Shown piece by piece: positions 8,377 through 17,874 of a stretch of DNA of 64,000 nt. The DNA is from Amycolatopsis japonica (lineage in GTDB: Bacteria; Actinomycetota; Actinomycetes; Mycobacteriales; Pseudonocardiaceae), in NCBI RefSeq assembly GCF_000732925.1, contig NZ_CP008953.1:1364001-1428000 (forward strand), in the 5' to 3' direction. The notes under the pieces are model-generated. The model saw only the letters and a list, made by a program, of their open reading frames with translations. It was not told where the DNA came from and made no database searches. The first letter of the stretch is position 1, and each line of letters begins with the position of its first letter. The translations under genes were made by a program, and so were the position numbers.

Positions 8377-8976
8377 ATGCCGTACCGACGGACTCCGAAG
8401 ACGCAGGCCAGACTGGACTCGCAGCGAGGCGAGATCCTGGCCGCGGCCATCGCACTCCTGGCCGAGACCGGCTACGCGGGCTGCTCCATGGCCGCGGTCG
8501 CCACTCAGGCGGGGGTGGGCACCGGCAGCGTGTACCGGCAGTTCCCGTCCAAGGCCGACCTCGTCGTCGAGGTCTTCCGCGAGGTCGTCTCGCGGGAGGT
8601 CGACGCCGTCGAGGCCGCCGCTTCCCAAGGCGACGTCCGCGAGCGGGTGGTCGCCGTGATCGAGACCTTCGCCGGGCGGGCGTTGAAGGCGCCGAGGCTG
8701 GCGTACGCGTTGCTGGCCGAGCCGGTCGACGCCGTGGTGGAGGCCGAGCGCCTGGTCTTCCGTCGCGCGTTCCGCGAGGTCATCGCCAGGAACATCGCCG
8801 ACGGCGTGAAGCGGGGGCTGCTGCCTGCGCAGGACGCGGAAGCGACCGCCGCGGCACTGGTCGGCGCGGGCGCGGAGATGCTGGTCGGCCCGTTGGCCGG
8901 CGAGAGCGGACCGGACACCATCCCGCACCTGGTCACCTTCACCCTTCGCGCGCTGGGGGGCACCGATGGCGTTTGA
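8377..8976 (+). CDS. TetR family transcriptional regulator
   Basis: A 199-aa regulator starting [20 protein letters not shown]. Residues 15-65 carry the TetR helix-turn-helix ([20 protein letters not shown], then RQFPSKADL). The rest is a helical ligand domain. The start is taken at the first ATG before the conserved HTH; the longer frame to 8260 runs through the terminator palindrome. It overlaps the enoyl-CoA hydratase gene by 11 bases, so it is the first gene of a TetR - crotonase - diiron oxygenase operon and probably controls it in response to an acyl-CoA or fatty-acid-like ligand. Confidence 0.87.
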   Translation: MPYRRTPKTQARLDSQRGEILAAAIALLAETGYAGCSMAAVATQAGVGTGSVYRQFPSKADLVVEVFREVVSREVDAVEAAASQGDVRERVVAVIETFAGRALKAPRLAYALLAEPVDAVVEAERLVFRRAFREVIARNIADGVKRGLLPAQDAEATAAALVGAGAEMLVGPLAGESGPDTIPHLVTFTLRALGGTDGV

Positions 8977-9847
8977 GACGCTCACGTACCGCGTCCAAGA
9001 CCGGAAGGCTTACCTGACCCTGAACCGCCCCGAGCGGCTCAACGCGATCAACGACGTCATGCCCGGCGAGATCCGGCAGGCCGTGGAGCTGGCGAACGAG
9101 GACGACGCCGTCCGGGTGATCGTGGTGCGCGGCGAAGGCCGGTCGTTCTGCGCCGGTTACGACCTCAAGCAGTTCGCCGAGGGCGACACCGAAGGCCGCT
9201 GGAACCAGGGCCCGGTCTGGGATCCGATCAAGGACTACCGGGTGATGAAACGCAACACCGACGACTTCTTCAGCCTGTGGCGGTCGCTGAAACCCACAAT
9301 CTGCCAGGTGCAAGGGCACGCGATCGCCGGCGGCAGCGACATCGCGCTGTCGTGCGACGTGCTGATCATGGCGACCGACGCGCGTCTCGGCTATCCGCCC
9401 GCCCGGGTCTGGGGTTGCCCGACGACCGCGATGTGGGTCTACCGCGCCGGGGCCCAACGCGCGAAGCGGATGCTGCTCACCGGCGACACCATCGACGGCG
9501 CCACCGCGGCGGAATGGGGACTCGCGCTCGAGGCGGTGGAACCCGAAAGGCTCGAAGCCGCCGTCGAGGAACTGGCCGACCGGATGGCCGGTGTGCCGAC
9601 GAACCAGCTGGTGATGCAGAAGCTGATGATCAATCAGGCCTACGACAACATGGGCCTTTCCGGCACCCAAACACTCGCGACGCTGTTCGACGGCATCACC
9701 CGGCACAGCCCGGAAGGCCGCTGGTTCCGCGAGTTCGCCGAACGCGATGGTTTCCACGAGGCGGTGGCCTACCGGGATTCCGGACAGGTCATCCCGGACG
9801 GCGGCGGACCGCTGCCGGAGCACACGGATCCAAGGAGGTCGTCATGA
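8966..9847 (+). CDS. Crotonase / enoyl-CoA hydratase family protein
   Basis: A 293-aa crotonase-fold protein. [13 protein letters not shown] opens the fold. [13 protein letters not shown] supplies one oxyanion-hole backbone NH and [20 protein letters not shown] the other. Family members act on acyl-CoA thioesters as hydratases, isomerases or dehalogenases. I cannot identify the acidic catalytic residues with confidence, so the exact reaction is open. It overlaps the TetR gene by 11 bases and the next gene by ATGA, so translation is coupled. With the neighbouring diiron oxygenase it suggests modification of a fatty acyl or related CoA substrate. Confidence 0.85.
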   Translation: MAFETLTYRVQDRKAYLTLNRPERLNAINDVMPGEIRQAVELANEDDAVRVIVVRGEGRSFCAGYDLKQFAEGDTEGRWNQGPVWDPIKDYRVMKRNTDDFFSLWRSLKPTICQVQGHAIAGGSDIALSCDVLIMATDARLGYPPARVWGCPTTAMWVYRAGAQRAKRMLLTGDTIDGATAAEWGLALEAVEPERLEAAVEELADRMAGVPTNQLVMQKLMINQAYDNMGLSGTQTLATLFDGITRHSPEGRWFREFAERDGFHEAVAYRDSGQVIPDGGGPLPEHTDPRRSS

Positions 9848-10734
9848 CCGCGAACACCGAAAGCGAACGGGTCGCCGAGCGTCTGCAGCGCTCCTCCGCG
9901 CGACACTCCTACGACCCGGACGTCGACGTCGACTGGCAGGCACCGTTGGTCGACGGCGCGTACGGCAAGGCGCCGGAGCGCTGTTCCTTGTACGGCACCG
10001 CATTGTGGGACCGGCTCGACGATGGGCAGCGCGCCGAACTGAGCCGTCAGGAGGCCGCGGCCGCCGCCGCGTCGGGCATCTGGTTCGAGCTGATCCTCAT
10101 GCAGGGCCTCGTCCGTCACGTCTACAACAGCGACCCGACGACCCACAACGCGCAGTACGCGCTCACCGAGATCGCCGACGAATGCCGTCACAGCACCATG
10201 TTCGCCCGCTCGATCGAGAAGAGCGGCGGTGTCGTCCGGCGTCCGAGCCGCACGGCGCACCGCTCGGGCAAGATCTTCGGCGCGGTCTGCGGTCCGGCGT
10301 TGCTGTTCGCCGGCGCCATCTACGTCGAAGAACTCGCCGACGGCATGCAGCGCGAGATGATGCGTGACGACAGCCTGCAGCCGATGATCCGGATGATCTC
10401 CCGCATCCACGTCATCGAAGAGGCACGCCACATCAGCTTCGCCAAGGACGAACTGGGCCGGGCCTGGGCCCGTCACGGTCGCGTCGGCCGCGAGCTGATC
10501 CGCTGGGCGATCGCCGGAATGGCCTACGTCGCGACGTCGGAGTTGTTGCACCCCAAGGCATACACCTCCGTCGGTCTCGACCCGCGCGAAGCCCGCCAGG
10601 CCGCCACCGCGAACCCGCACTGGCGCCGGACCAAGGCGGCGTGGGCGGCCAAGGCCGTCGACTACTTCACCGAGATCGGCCTCATCGGCGGCCCGAGCCG
10701 ACGGCTCTGGCGCCGAGCCGGCGTCCTCGACTGA
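9844..10734 (+). CDS. AurF-type diiron oxygenase
   Basis: A 296-aa protein with the diiron ligand pattern of the AurF p-aminobenzoate N-oxygenase family: E109-x3-E113-xx-H116 in [10 protein letters not shown] and E193-xx-H196 in [13 protein letters not shown], about 80 residues apart. Family members oxidise amines or aliphatic carbons using O2; in mycobacteria relatives are linked to lipid metabolism. The ATG overlaps the crotonase stop codon by four bases, and an AAGGAGG site lies just upstream. Its partner genes favour an acyl-chain substrate over an arylamine, but this is inference. Confidence 0.85.
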   Translation: MTANTESERVAERLQRSSARHSYDPDVDVDWQAPLVDGAYGKAPERCSLYGTALWDRLDDGQRAELSRQEAAAAAASGIWFELILMQGLVRHVYNSDPTTHNAQYALTEIADECRHSTMFARSIEKSGGVVRRPSRTAHRSGKIFGAVCGPALLFAGAIYVEELADGMQREMMRDDSLQPMIRMISRIHVIEEARHISFAKDELGRAWARHGRVGRELIRWAIAGMAYVATSELLHPKAYTSVGLDPREARQAATANPHWRRTKAAWAAKAVDYFTEIGLIGGPSRRLWRRAGVLD

Positions 10735-10754
10735 ACGAAAAGGAAGGCAACTCC

Positions 10755-11012
10755 ATGTCCGCACGCACCGGCAAGCTCCTCGGCCTCGGCATCGCCGCGA
10801 CCGGGCTCGCCCACTTCGCCGCTCCGGCCGCTTTCGAACCCGTGACGAAGATGGCCTTCGCCGACGACGTCCGCAACTGGACCTACCGCAACGGCGCCAC
10901 CGAACTCGCCATCGGCCTGGCGATCGCGGCCCGACCTACGCGGAAGGCGGGCGTCGCCGGGCTGGCCGTCTACGCCGGATGGCTGGGCAAGCGGGTCCTC
11001 ACCCGGCGCTGA
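10755..11012 (+). CDS. Small membrane protein of the AurF operon
   Basis: An 85-aa protein from ATG 10755, 20 bp after the oxygenase stop, with an AAGGAAGG ribosome-binding site. It has two or three hydrophobic stretches (about residues 7-25, 48-58, 64-78) and a basic C-terminus KRVLTRR. It resembles short DoxX-like or uncharacterised actinobacterial membrane proteins that sit beside diiron enzymes. I do not recognise a catalytic motif. Its place as last gene before a terminator suggests co-expression with the oxygenase, perhaps as a membrane anchor or electron-transfer helper. Confidence 0.7.
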   Translation: MSARTGKLLGLGIAATGLAHFAAPAAFEPVTKMAFADDVRNWTYRNGATELAIGLAIAARPTRKAGVAGLAVYAGWLGKRVLTRR

Positions 11013-11035
11013 CATCCCGCTGGCTCATCGAACGT

Positions 11036-11062
11036 GGGTGGCGCAGTGGGAGCGCGCCACCC
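11036..11062. terminator. Bidirectional hairpin between convergent genes
   Basis: Nine-bp perfect GC-rich arms (11036-11044, 11054-11062) with a 9-base loop lie 23 bp past the small membrane protein gene and 41 bp past the end of the convergent gene at 11104. There is no long T tract, as is common in actinomycetes. Confidence 0.6.
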
Positions 11063-11103
11063 CGAACAGAGCCGGGCCCGGGCTTGCTGATCAAGGAGGT
11101 CCG

Positions 11104-12078
11104 CTAGTGGGTCTGGGCTCCCGTGGAGCTTGTGGCACTCCACCGGATCCCGTAAGCGAATCCCGGGGTGAGATGCCGGAACTCGGCCTGCACCTCACCG
11201 GAAGCGTCCGGCGTCAGTTGCGTACCCATCACCTCGGTGTCCCTGGCATCGTCTTGGAACACACGCTCAAGGCGCGAGACGCGAACCGGCGCAGGACTGG
11301 CGAATCGGAGGTGGAGGATGAACAAGTCGACCGGATGCCGGGGTACGCACACGAAATGCGAGTACCTGAAGGGGGCGCGGAACCGCAGAGCAAATTCATG
11401 TCGTTCGCCGCGAGAGAGCTGCCTAGGAAGACGTAGGCCGAGCCCGACCCGTTCGCTCGATTCCATGGCACGGGCGGTCAGCACTCCACCGTAGAACACG
11501 TCTACCCTCAGATCACTCCCACTGCTGCGGCCACCGCGCCCGTGGGCGCCTAGCGTCAACGCGAGGTCAAGCTCAGAAGTGTGGTCGGTGTCGGCGACGA
11601 TTCGGCGAAACTCAAACGTCTCGGGTGTCGGTTGATCGAGTGCGACCATCACCCGGAGTTCCTCGGTGTGCCAGAGCCTGCCTGGCTGTTCAGGCTCTGG
11701 GGAACGAACGCCGCCCAAGGCCAGGACCGCAAGCTGGTCCATCCCCTCATCGATGCGGCGGCGGGCGGTGCGGTCGTCGCGATCCAAGGTATGGGCCAGC
11801 CACCTCACTCGATCCTGATAGAAAGGATGTCCAGCCTCTTCGTGCATCGCGAGGGCGGCCAGCACCGCGAGACGTAGGTCGTTCGGCAACGTCCTCGCTA
11901 GCGTCAGCAGGCCTTCTGTGATTTTGCGTCTGACCTCCGAGTTATCGTCGCCTTCGGAGATCCGGAATGTGGTTTGCAAGGCAGGCCCGGCGCGTTCGCG
12001 GAGCTGTGGTGCGGCGACGCCTCTGCCCCGGCGAAGCGATCTGAGCTCGCCGCTCAGATCGGCCACGCTGACCGTCAT
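11104..12078 (-). CDS. Conserved actinobacterial protein with N-terminal HTH-like region
   Basis: A 324-aa protein. Residues 1-110 are helical and basic (LSGELRSLRRGRGV, LRLAVLAALAMHEEAG, and an RTARRRIDEG helix) and look like a regulatory DNA-binding region. The remainder is beta-rich without recognisable motifs. Proteins with this N-terminal pattern are common but uncharacterised in Streptomyces and Amycolatopsis. It is transcribed alone. A role in transcriptional control is a guess from the N-terminus. Confidence 0.7.
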   Translation of the reverse strand: MTVSVADLSGELRSLRRGRGVAAPQLRERAGPALQTTFRISEGDDNSEVRRKITEGLLTLARTLPNDLRLAVLAALAMHEEAGHPFYQDRVRWLAHTLDRDDRTARRRIDEGMDQLAVLALGGVRSPEPEQPGRLWHTEELRVMVALDQPTPETFEFRRIVADTDHTSELDLALTLGAHGRGGRSSGSDLRVDVFYGGVLTARAMESSERVGLGLRLPRQLSRGERHEFALRFRAPFRYSHFVCVPRHPVDLFILHLRFASPAPVRVSRLERVFQDDARDTEVMGTQLTPDASGEVQAEFRHLTPGFAYGIRWSATSSTGAQTH

Positions 12079-12190
12079 TTCGGGATTTTCACGTACGCGG
12101 AAATCTTCGAACTGAGAGCGGCCGCACGGGAGTCGACTCCTGTCGTGCTGTACTCAGGGACCGTCGAAAGCAGCCCCCGCGCGGCCGCGC

Positions 12191-12427
12191 TCACACTGCC
12201 CACCCGGGGCGAAGCCTGCTGAGCCTTCGCCCGAGCTGTCCTGCGGCCAAGCAAGTAGCACCTGAAGCGGCGAGAGCCACTTCCAGTGTGTAGCCACGGG
12301 TGATCAAGAATCCTGTGAAGGCCTGGATCAGGATCACGATGACGACTGCTTCGCGGAGATGGCGTGCTGGAGCTCCAGGAAATGGATCGGGCGTGCAGGG
12401 GCGATCCTTGTGTGCCGGTGCCATTGT
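12191..12427 (-). CDS. Small hypothetical protein with two hydrophobic segments
   Basis: A 78-aa ORF from the ATG at 12427, chosen because a GAGAGG sequence lies about 12 bases upstream; an in-frame ATG at 12475 has none. It has hydrophobic stretches around REAVVIVILIQAFTGFLI and VALAASGATCLAAG and a basic tail, so it is probably a small membrane protein. It resembles the short holin-like or phage-type membrane proteins of actinomycetes only in general character. No neighbour helps. Confidence 0.45.
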   Translation of the reverse strand, partial: TMAPAHKDRPCTPDPFPGAPARHLREAVVIVILIQAFTGFLITRGYTLEVALAASGATCLAAGQLGRRLSRLRPGWAV

Positions 12428-13042
12428 TCTGTGAAATCCTCTCTGTATCGACCTAGGCTGCACATCCACAGACATGTGGCGAAGGTTGCAGCCCTGCCAC
12501 GTGGACGGCTTGAGTCTTGCGCAGAGTGTTCATGATCGGAAGAGTGACTACGGAGCGTCAGATCATGGTTGCAAGGCTGAAGGGGCCGCCGGCTGCAACC
12601 GGGGCCCCTTCGGCGACTCGCCTAGGTCGATAGACAGATCGCAACAGTCAGGATCGCTGACCGGCTCGACGATGTCGTGTGTTGTCATGCTTTTGACCAG
12701 GTTTTGTCCACTTTTTGCCCATGGGTGTCCGGTCCCACTTGTGGCTTGGCTTGGCGTGAATACTGGTCAGTGCCGGATTGCGCCGTCCCATGTCCGGATC
12801 GTGAATCCTGCCTGAGTGATGTCGTCTCGGCAAGGCCTTCGCCGCGGCGAACTTCGAGGCTTCAGGGCGCCTCGGGTGCGAGCTATCTTGAATAGTATTC
12901 GGAAGTAAATTCGATCCCTGCGGTCACGTTGGCCGCGGATCGGCCCGGTGAACGATCGTAAAGGGTGAAGCGTCGAGTATTTCCTTCTCTGTAACACCTT
13001 CAAGTCCGACGTAGTGCCCTGGTCCGCTGTCTGCGGGCAGAA
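12428..13042. other. Intergenic region without convincing genes
   Basis: About 600 bp with lower GC than its surroundings and no coding bias. A plus-strand ORF here has no ribosome-binding site and atypical composition. I see no RNA gene or repeat. Confidence 0.5.
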
Positions 13043-13072
13043 CCGGCACGCCTCGAGAACGAGGCGTGCCGG
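13043..13072 (-). terminator. Terminator of the serine protease gene
   Basis: Perfect 13-bp arms (13043-13055, 13060-13072) of the CCGGCACGCCTCG type with a 4-base AGAA loop, 10 bp beyond the protease stop codon. Confidence 0.75.
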
Positions 13073-13082
13073 TGCCCGGTGA

Positions 13083-13802
13083 TCAGGAGCCGGTCTGCTG
13101 CCTGATCCAGCTCAGGTGCTGGGCGATGCCGGTGTAGAGGGTGCTGGTGGCGCATTCGCCGCCGTTGTCGCCGGGGCCGTGGGTCTCGCCGACCAGCGTC
13201 CAGCGTCCGGTGGTGCCGACGACCGCCGGTCCGCCGGAATCGCCGTGGCAGGCGGAATGCCCGCGGTCACCGGAGATGCAGACGTCGCCGGAGCCGCCAC
13301 CGCCGCCGTAGCAGGAGCTGCTGGGAAGCACCCGGAGATCGATCTGGCGCAGTGTGGTCGGGGTGCTGCAGCTCGGCCAGCTGGTGCATCCCCAGCCGAG
13401 AAGGCGCGCGGTGGTGTTCGGCGCCGGGTTGCTCGTGGCCATCGCGACCGGAGTGGCGCGGACGGCCGTGGACAGGTGCATGAGGGTGAGGTCGGTACCC
13501 GGCTTGTTGACGCGGCGGTCGATCCTGCCGACTTCGCCGCCGGAGTACTTGTTCGTCGAGCCGATCCGGCCCTGCGACGCGCCGCCGCAGTGGGTGGCCG
13601 TCACGATCCATTGGGGCGCGACGAGGCTGCCGCCGCAACCGTTGTTGAGCGAGACCATGAAACTGTAGGTCTCCGTGGCGGTGCCCCCGCCGATGATCGA
13701 GGGCTGGACACCCGAATCCGTTTGGGCTTGGGCGATCCCGGGCGTGGACACCGCGAGTGCCGCAGCCAGGAACCCGAGAGCGATTGAAGCGATTTTCCGC
13801 AT
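13083..13802 (-). CDS. Secreted trypsin-fold serine protease (S1)
   Basis: A 239-aa preproenzyme. It has a signal peptide (residues 1-26, ending AQA), a short propeptide, and a mature start at IIGGGTATE. Catalytic His lies in VTATHC, Asp in TDLTLMHL and Ser in HGDSGGPA. Counting back six residues from the serine, the S1-pocket position 189 is Ser, not the Asp of true trypsins. Chymotrypsin- or elastase-like specificity is therefore more likely. Several Cys pairs suggest disulphides suited to the extracellular space. A strong hairpin terminator follows. The gene appears monocistronic. Confidence 0.88.
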   Translation of the reverse strand: MRKIASIALGFLAAALAVSTPGIAQAQTDSGVQPSIIGGGTATETYSFMVSLNNGCGGSLVAPQWIVTATHCGGASQGRIGSTNKYSGGEVGRIDRRVNKPGTDLTLMHLSTAVRATPVAMATSNPAPNTTARLLGWGCTSWPSCSTPTTLRQIDLRVLPSSSCYGGGGGSGDVCISGDRGHSACHGDSGGPAVVGTTGRWTLVGETHGPGDNGGECATSTLYTGIAQHLSWIRQQTGS

Positions 13803-14131
13803 GGTTGCTCACCTTCGGGCGGCCGAGCCGCCTGGTGGTCGGGGAGGAACAAGGGCGATGCCGGCCGCCCAAATGTTTCCGACGACGGGAGAGCCGGAAT
13901 ACCTTCCTAGGTAGTAAGACGAAAGTCGCGGATCGTTCCGGCCGGAACCAGGCGTGCGGAACCCCGGCCTGCCTCCCCATTTCCGCCATTGGCGGGCTTT
14001 CGCGATGGAAAGCCCGGAATGTTCACGGTCTGGATCAGAGAGTTCGGATGGCCATTGATCCATGCTTTGGAATGGTTTCTCCGAATTGTCCGAAAGATCA
14101 GGGACATTCTCGAAAGGTGTGCACTCGAAGA
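13803..14131. other. Intergenic region upstream of the protease
   Basis: About 330 bp between the 5' end of the protease gene and the 3' end of the SDR gene, both on the minus strand. It should hold the protease promoter, but no clear hexamers stand out. No gene is supported. Confidence 0.4.
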
Positions 14132-15070
14132 TTATGTGCGAAGTGCTTTATCGAGGTCGTCCGGCTCGACGCCGAGTTCGGCGCGGGCGATGTCCGGATC
14201 GAGGACCATGGCGGTGGCGTGCAGTTGGCTCCATTGCGCAGGGTCGAAACCGAGAGTGAATCCTAGACGGCGTTGGCGGATCACTGCCCAGCGGAGCAGC
14301 AGTTCGACGGCGATCCGATGCAGTTTCCAGATGCGTTTCGGAGAACGGCCGCTCGCGGTCGCGAGACGCGTGAAGAGATCGGCCCAAGGGAGATTCGCCG
14401 TGACGAGCGGGTAGTTCCCGTTCGCGCGACGTTCCAATGCGGCGACTGCCGCTCGCGCGGTCTGGGTGACGGTGACGACCGCGGTGGTGCCGGGGTAGGC
14501 GAGGATGTCCTTATCACCGACGGCCATGCTGCGCAGCATGGGTTCGAGAGGTGATTGCCTGCCCGGAGTCGTGCCCGCCACGTACGGAAGTTCGAGAATC
14601 GCCACCGAGGTTTCCGCGGTGACGGCGGCGCGGGCGCGCTCGGCTTGGTCGATTCTGCTCGAGATGTACGGACTGCGTTCGGCCAACCGGAGTTTCGGCT
14701 GTTCGCGCTGGAGGGTGGCGTAGAAACTACCGAGGATGACGGCGCGGTCGGTCTGCGCACGGCAGCCGGCGGCGAGCAACCTGGCGACCGGTGCGACATT
14801 GGCATCGTGGAAGAACGCGGCGATGTCGGCGCCGCGCGGTGCGGCGACGGCGGCGGCCGATGCGACGACGATGCCCTGATGACCGGCGACGATCGCCTCG
14901 AGTCGTTCCTCGGACAGGTCGGTGAGGTCCCCGAGGTGAACTGTCACCGCGTCGGGAAGGTGCGTGGACGGCGTGCGGACCAGCACCGTGACGTCGTGCC
15001 CGCGTGCCAGCAGTTCGCGCACGACGTGCTGTCCGATGAAGCCGCTTCCGCCTGTTACCAGGATCTTCAT
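14132..15070 (-). CDS. NAD(P)-dependent extended SDR / epimerase-like protein
   Basis: A 312-aa protein starting MKILVTGGSGFIGQHVVREL, the GxxGFIG nucleotide-binding motif of atypical/extended short-chain dehydrogenases. The active-site YxxxK is not obvious (nearest is YISSRIDQAE), so it may be an atypical member of the NmrA/isoflavone-reductase-like group, possibly catalytic with another substrate or regulatory. The longer upstream frame is a shadow of the DUF3100 gene. It lies 11 bp downstream of that gene and is probably co-transcribed. Confidence 0.82.
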   Translation of the reverse strand: MKILVTGGSGFIGQHVVRELLARGHDVTVLVRTPSTHLPDAVTVHLGDLTDLSEERLEAIVAGHQGIVVASAAAVAAPRGADIAAFFHDANVAPVARLLAAGCRAQTDRAVILGSFYATLQREQPKLRLAERSPYISSRIDQAERARAAVTAETSVAILELPYVAGTTPGRQSPLEPMLRSMAVGDKDILAYPGTTAVVTVTQTARAAVAALERRANGNYPLVTANLPWADLFTRLATASGRSPKRIWKLHRIAVELLLRWAVIRQRRLGFTLGFDPAQWSQLHATAMVLDPDIARAELGVEPDDLDKALRT

Positions 15071-15081
15071 AGGCCTTCCTT

Positions 15082-16344
15082 TCATCCGGTGAACCCGAGA
15101 ACGACCTGGGCCAGCAAAGCCGAGGTGAAGAAGGAACCGGCGAAAACGAGAAGCGTCACGACGACCGCGCGCCAGCTCAGGGTCCGCAGGATCCTCAACT
15201 GCCGGACGGTCACGCACAGACCGACGCAGCTGAGCACGGCGGTCGCCAGCGTCAGCAGGTCGACGGCGGACAGGACGCGCACCATGGTCGCCGACCACGG
15301 CAGTCCCGGAACGGTCAGCGCGGCACCGACGAGCGCCGCCCACAGCACGGTCGGCACGAACCGGCCGGTCCGGTCGCCGAGCATCCGCACTCCGAAGGCG
15401 AGGGCCAACAGCAAGAGCATTCCCGGCACCGCATGCCATCCCGCGGTGACGAGCAGGAGCACGGTCACGGCCAAACCGGTCACCAGCCGAGAGGGCACGA
15501 CCGTCGCCGCCGGCTCGGCGGAGTCCCCGGAGACCAGCCGATTCCGTACCGCGGTGGGGGAACGGTACAGCCTTTCCAGCACCGGAAGGACGATGAAAGC
15601 ACCCAGCAGCACGGTGGTGATGTAGGTCAGCACATCACTGGCCGTCGCCAGCGCGACGATGTCGTCCTGGGGCAGGTCGCGGGAACCGTGCGCGAGCGAA
15701 CCCGCACAAGAGATCGTCATGCCCCCGCTGCCGACCCCGCAGGCCATCGCCAGCGCCGTGGAACTGAACAGCGGAATCGCCGAGCCGATGCCCGCGAGCG
15801 CGGAGAAGAACAAGGACCCGAAGAGCGTGCCGCTGATGTAAGTGGCGAGAACGCCGGAACCCTCCGGGCCGGAGATGCCGTATCGCTCGGTCACCAGGGC
15901 GATGCTGGGTTCGCGGCCGATGGAGAACGTGGCGCCGATACTCGCGCGGCCGAAGCCGAGCAGTAAGGCCGCAGGGAAAGCCAGCAGCGCCGTCCCTGCC
16001 TTTCCGAGGCTCTGTACGAGGATCGCCGGTCCGGCCTCGACGATCGTGGGGAGCGCCGTACCGAGCACGACTCCGGCTCGCACCACGAAGACCACCGTCA
16101 GCAGTTGCAGGAGTTGCCCCGCGCAGGACCAGATCGGTGCGGCCGCCTCCGGACGTCGCCAGGACAGCGACAGGTTGAGGGCGACCGTGATCACGAAGGC
16201 GAAGAAAAGCGGAAGCAGGACGAGCGCGAACGAGCCGATCCGTAGTTCCAGCGCGCCCGCGTACTCGGTTCCCACAGTGACCAGCGCGCACAACGCGGTC
16301 ACCCCGATGGCGACCGCCGTCCCGGCGTTCGATGGTCTGGACAT
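15082..16344 (-). CDS. DUF3100-like multi-pass membrane protein
   Basis: A 420-aa integral membrane protein with about ten to twelve hydrophobic helices. It starts at MSRPSNAGTAVAIGVTALC, where a GGGAGGGG sequence lies upstream. The central region (GREPSIALVTERYGISGPEG, then GVLATYISGTLFGSLFF) resembles DUF3100 inner-membrane proteins, a probable transporter family of unknown substrate. Loops contain several conserved Gly and polar residues (CGVGSGGMTISCAGS) that could line a pore. It is the first gene of a two-gene unit with the SDR. Confidence 0.75.
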   Translation of the reverse strand: MSRPSNAGTAVAIGVTALCALVTVGTEYAGALELRIGSFALVLLPLFFAFVITVALNLSLSWRRPEAAAPIWSCAGQLLQLLTVVFVVRAGVVLGTALPTIVEAGPAILVQSLGKAGTALLAFPAALLLGFGRASIGATFSIGREPSIALVTERYGISGPEGSGVLATYISGTLFGSLFFSALAGIGSAIPLFSSTALAMACGVGSGGMTISCAGSLAHGSRDLPQDDIVALATASDVLTYITTVLLGAFIVLPVLERLYRSPTAVRNRLVSGDSAEPAATVVPSRLVTGLAVTVLLLVTAGWHAVPGMLLLLALAFGVRMLGDRTGRFVPTVLWAALVGAALTVPGLPWSATMVRVLSAVDLLTLATAVLSCVGLCVTVRQLRILRTLSWRAVVVTLLVFAGSFFTSALLAQVVLGFTG

Positions 16345-16522
16345 GGCCGTCGTCCCCCTCCCGGAACCACCATGTCCGATGATCATGGCCTCTCGGTGGC
16401 TCCTTGGCCAGGACGGCCTGCCCGGTCTGCGGTTTTCCGCCCTGGCGCAAGAGTCTCGACCGGCCGGCGAGGCGGGCGGCAAGCTGTTCCCATGCCCGTG
16501 AAGGGCCAAGGGGAGGGGAACG

Positions 16523-16864
16523 ATGATCCGGAAAATGATGCTCGTCGGCGGCGCGATGATCTCGGCGCTGGTACTGGGGACCTCGACCGCGGAGGCGGCG
16601 ACCGGCTACACCATCTGGCAGGGAAAGGACTACGCGCAGTACGACACCGTCCGCGATGCCGCCGCGGTGTGCGACGAGGAGCAGGACGGCAACGGCGTCT
16701 ACGCCGAGTACAACCAGAAGAACGGGACGAAGCTGACCATCGGCGACAGCAATGGTTCGAAGGTCGGCTGCGGCAACGCCACGATCCCGGACGTGACGTC
16801 CTTCCGGATCTGCGAGGACGACGCGGGAGACGACAGTTGCTCGCTGTGGCGGATCGTGCGCTGA
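16523..16864 (+). CDS. Small secreted protein with paired cysteines
   Basis: A 113-aa protein with a clear signal peptide (MIRKMMLVGGAMISALVLGT, cleavage near AEA-A) and a GGGAGGGGA ribosome-binding site. The mature part has four cysteines in the pattern C..GNGVY..GCG..RICEDDAGDDSC. The same pattern (CDGNPVY, GCG, RVVTCVDDAGWDTC) occurs in the secreted protein at 17875, so the two are paralogues placed on either side of an ArsR-type regulator. The function is unknown. The two disulphides suggest a stable extracellular peptide. Confidence 0.75.
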   Translation: MIRKMMLVGGAMISALVLGTSTAEAATGYTIWQGKDYAQYDTVRDAAAVCDEEQDGNGVYAEYNQKNGTKLTIGDSNGSKVGCGNATIPDVTSFRICEDDAGDDSCSLWRIVR

Positions 16865-16868
16865 GGGC

Positions 16869-17825
16869 TCAGCCCAGCAGCGCGGCACCCATCGGCGTGA
16901 GGTTGTGCAGCACCACGGCTCCGTGGCGCCGGCTGGCGATGAGCCCGGCTTCGCGGAGCACCGTGGTGTGCCGCGAAACCGCGGCCGCCGAAATGCCGAG
17001 CCGGTCGGCGAGTTCGCCGCTGGTGGGGCAGCCCGCGACCGCGTACAGGACGGCGGCGCGGGTCCGGCCGAGCAGGGTGGCCAGGTGTTTCGGCAGGGGA
17101 GCGGGCTCGTGCTCGTGGGACACCGGGAAGACGAGGACCGGTGGAAGGTCGTCGTCGGCGAGGGCGACGGGGGTGTCCCAGCAGAAGTAGGACGGGACGA
17201 GCCGGATACCGCGACCGTCGAGACGGAGGTCGCGGTCGACGGGGTAGCGCACGGTCAGGACCGGCGCCTCCCAACGGAAAGCGGGCCGGAGCGATTCGAG
17301 AAGGCCGAGGGTTCCGCTTTCTCCGGCGAGACGTGACCGCAAGGCCCGGTCGATGTCGACCTGGGTCCGCACGTTCGTCCATTGTGGAGCGACCAGGGTG
17401 TCGTGGGCGATCCGGAGCGCCCCGGCGACCTGATCGAGCGCCGCGCTCGCCCCCGCCGCCAGCCCCTGTGTCCAACCGGGCAGGCGGTGGTGCTTCGCCA
17501 TCAGCGCGACTTCGCGCCCGAGCCGATCCGCCGGCGTCCCACGAAGGGCGGACAGCCCCGCCTTCAGCCCGCACGCGGACTCGGCGGGGGTGAGGAAGTC
17601 CGGGAAGTACCGGGCAGGCGGCGCGATCGTCTGCAGGAACCGGACCGCGGTCCTGGCGTCACGCTCCCGCAGGCCTTCCCGCACCCGGCGCCGCCAGCGC
17701 GCGAAGGCGGGAATGCCGTCGAGCGTGAGCTTCTGCATGGCCAAAACCGTTTCCCACAGCGGATCCGGTGCGGCCGCGACGCGGACACGGGCCAGGTCAC
17801 GGTCGGTGAAGTGAATACGAAGCAT
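16869..17825 (-). CDS. ArsR-like winged-helix regulator (DUF5937 type)
   Basis: A 318-aa protein. The N-terminal 230 residues form the DUF5937-like region (start MLRIHFTDRDLARVRVA, a typical opening for this actinobacterial group). The C-terminal 80 residues form an ArsR winged helix (GCPTSGELADRLGISAAAVS, then RHTTVLREAGLI). No metal-binding cysteines are evident. It is divergent from the secreted protein gene at 17875 and convergent with the paralogue at 16523. It may repress one or both. The 49-bp divergent gap contains an AT-rich GTCATTCATTTATC stretch that could be its site. Confidence 0.8.
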   Translation of the reverse strand: MLRIHFTDRDLARVRVAAAPDPLWETVLAMQKLTLDGIPAFARWRRRVREGLRERDARTAVRFLQTIAPPARYFPDFLTPAESACGLKAGLSALRGTPADRLGREVALMAKHHRLPGWTQGLAAGASAALDQVAGALRIAHDTLVAPQWTNVRTQVDIDRALRSRLAGESGTLGLLESLRPAFRWEAPVLTVRYPVDRDLRLDGRGIRLVPSYFCWDTPVALADDDLPPVLVFPVSHEHEPAPLPKHLATLLGRTRAAVLYAVAGCPTSGELADRLGISAAAVSRHTTVLREAGLIASRRHGAVVLHNLTPMGAALLG

Positions 17826-17874
17826 GACGCCTCCCCCATGGAGTCGTCATTCATTTATCACACTGGAGGGGAAC

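Noticed and set aside
12474-12895. Two overlapping plus-strand ORFs in the 12.4-13.0 kb gap
   Set aside because: No ribosome-binding site, no codon bias and no protein-like sequence.
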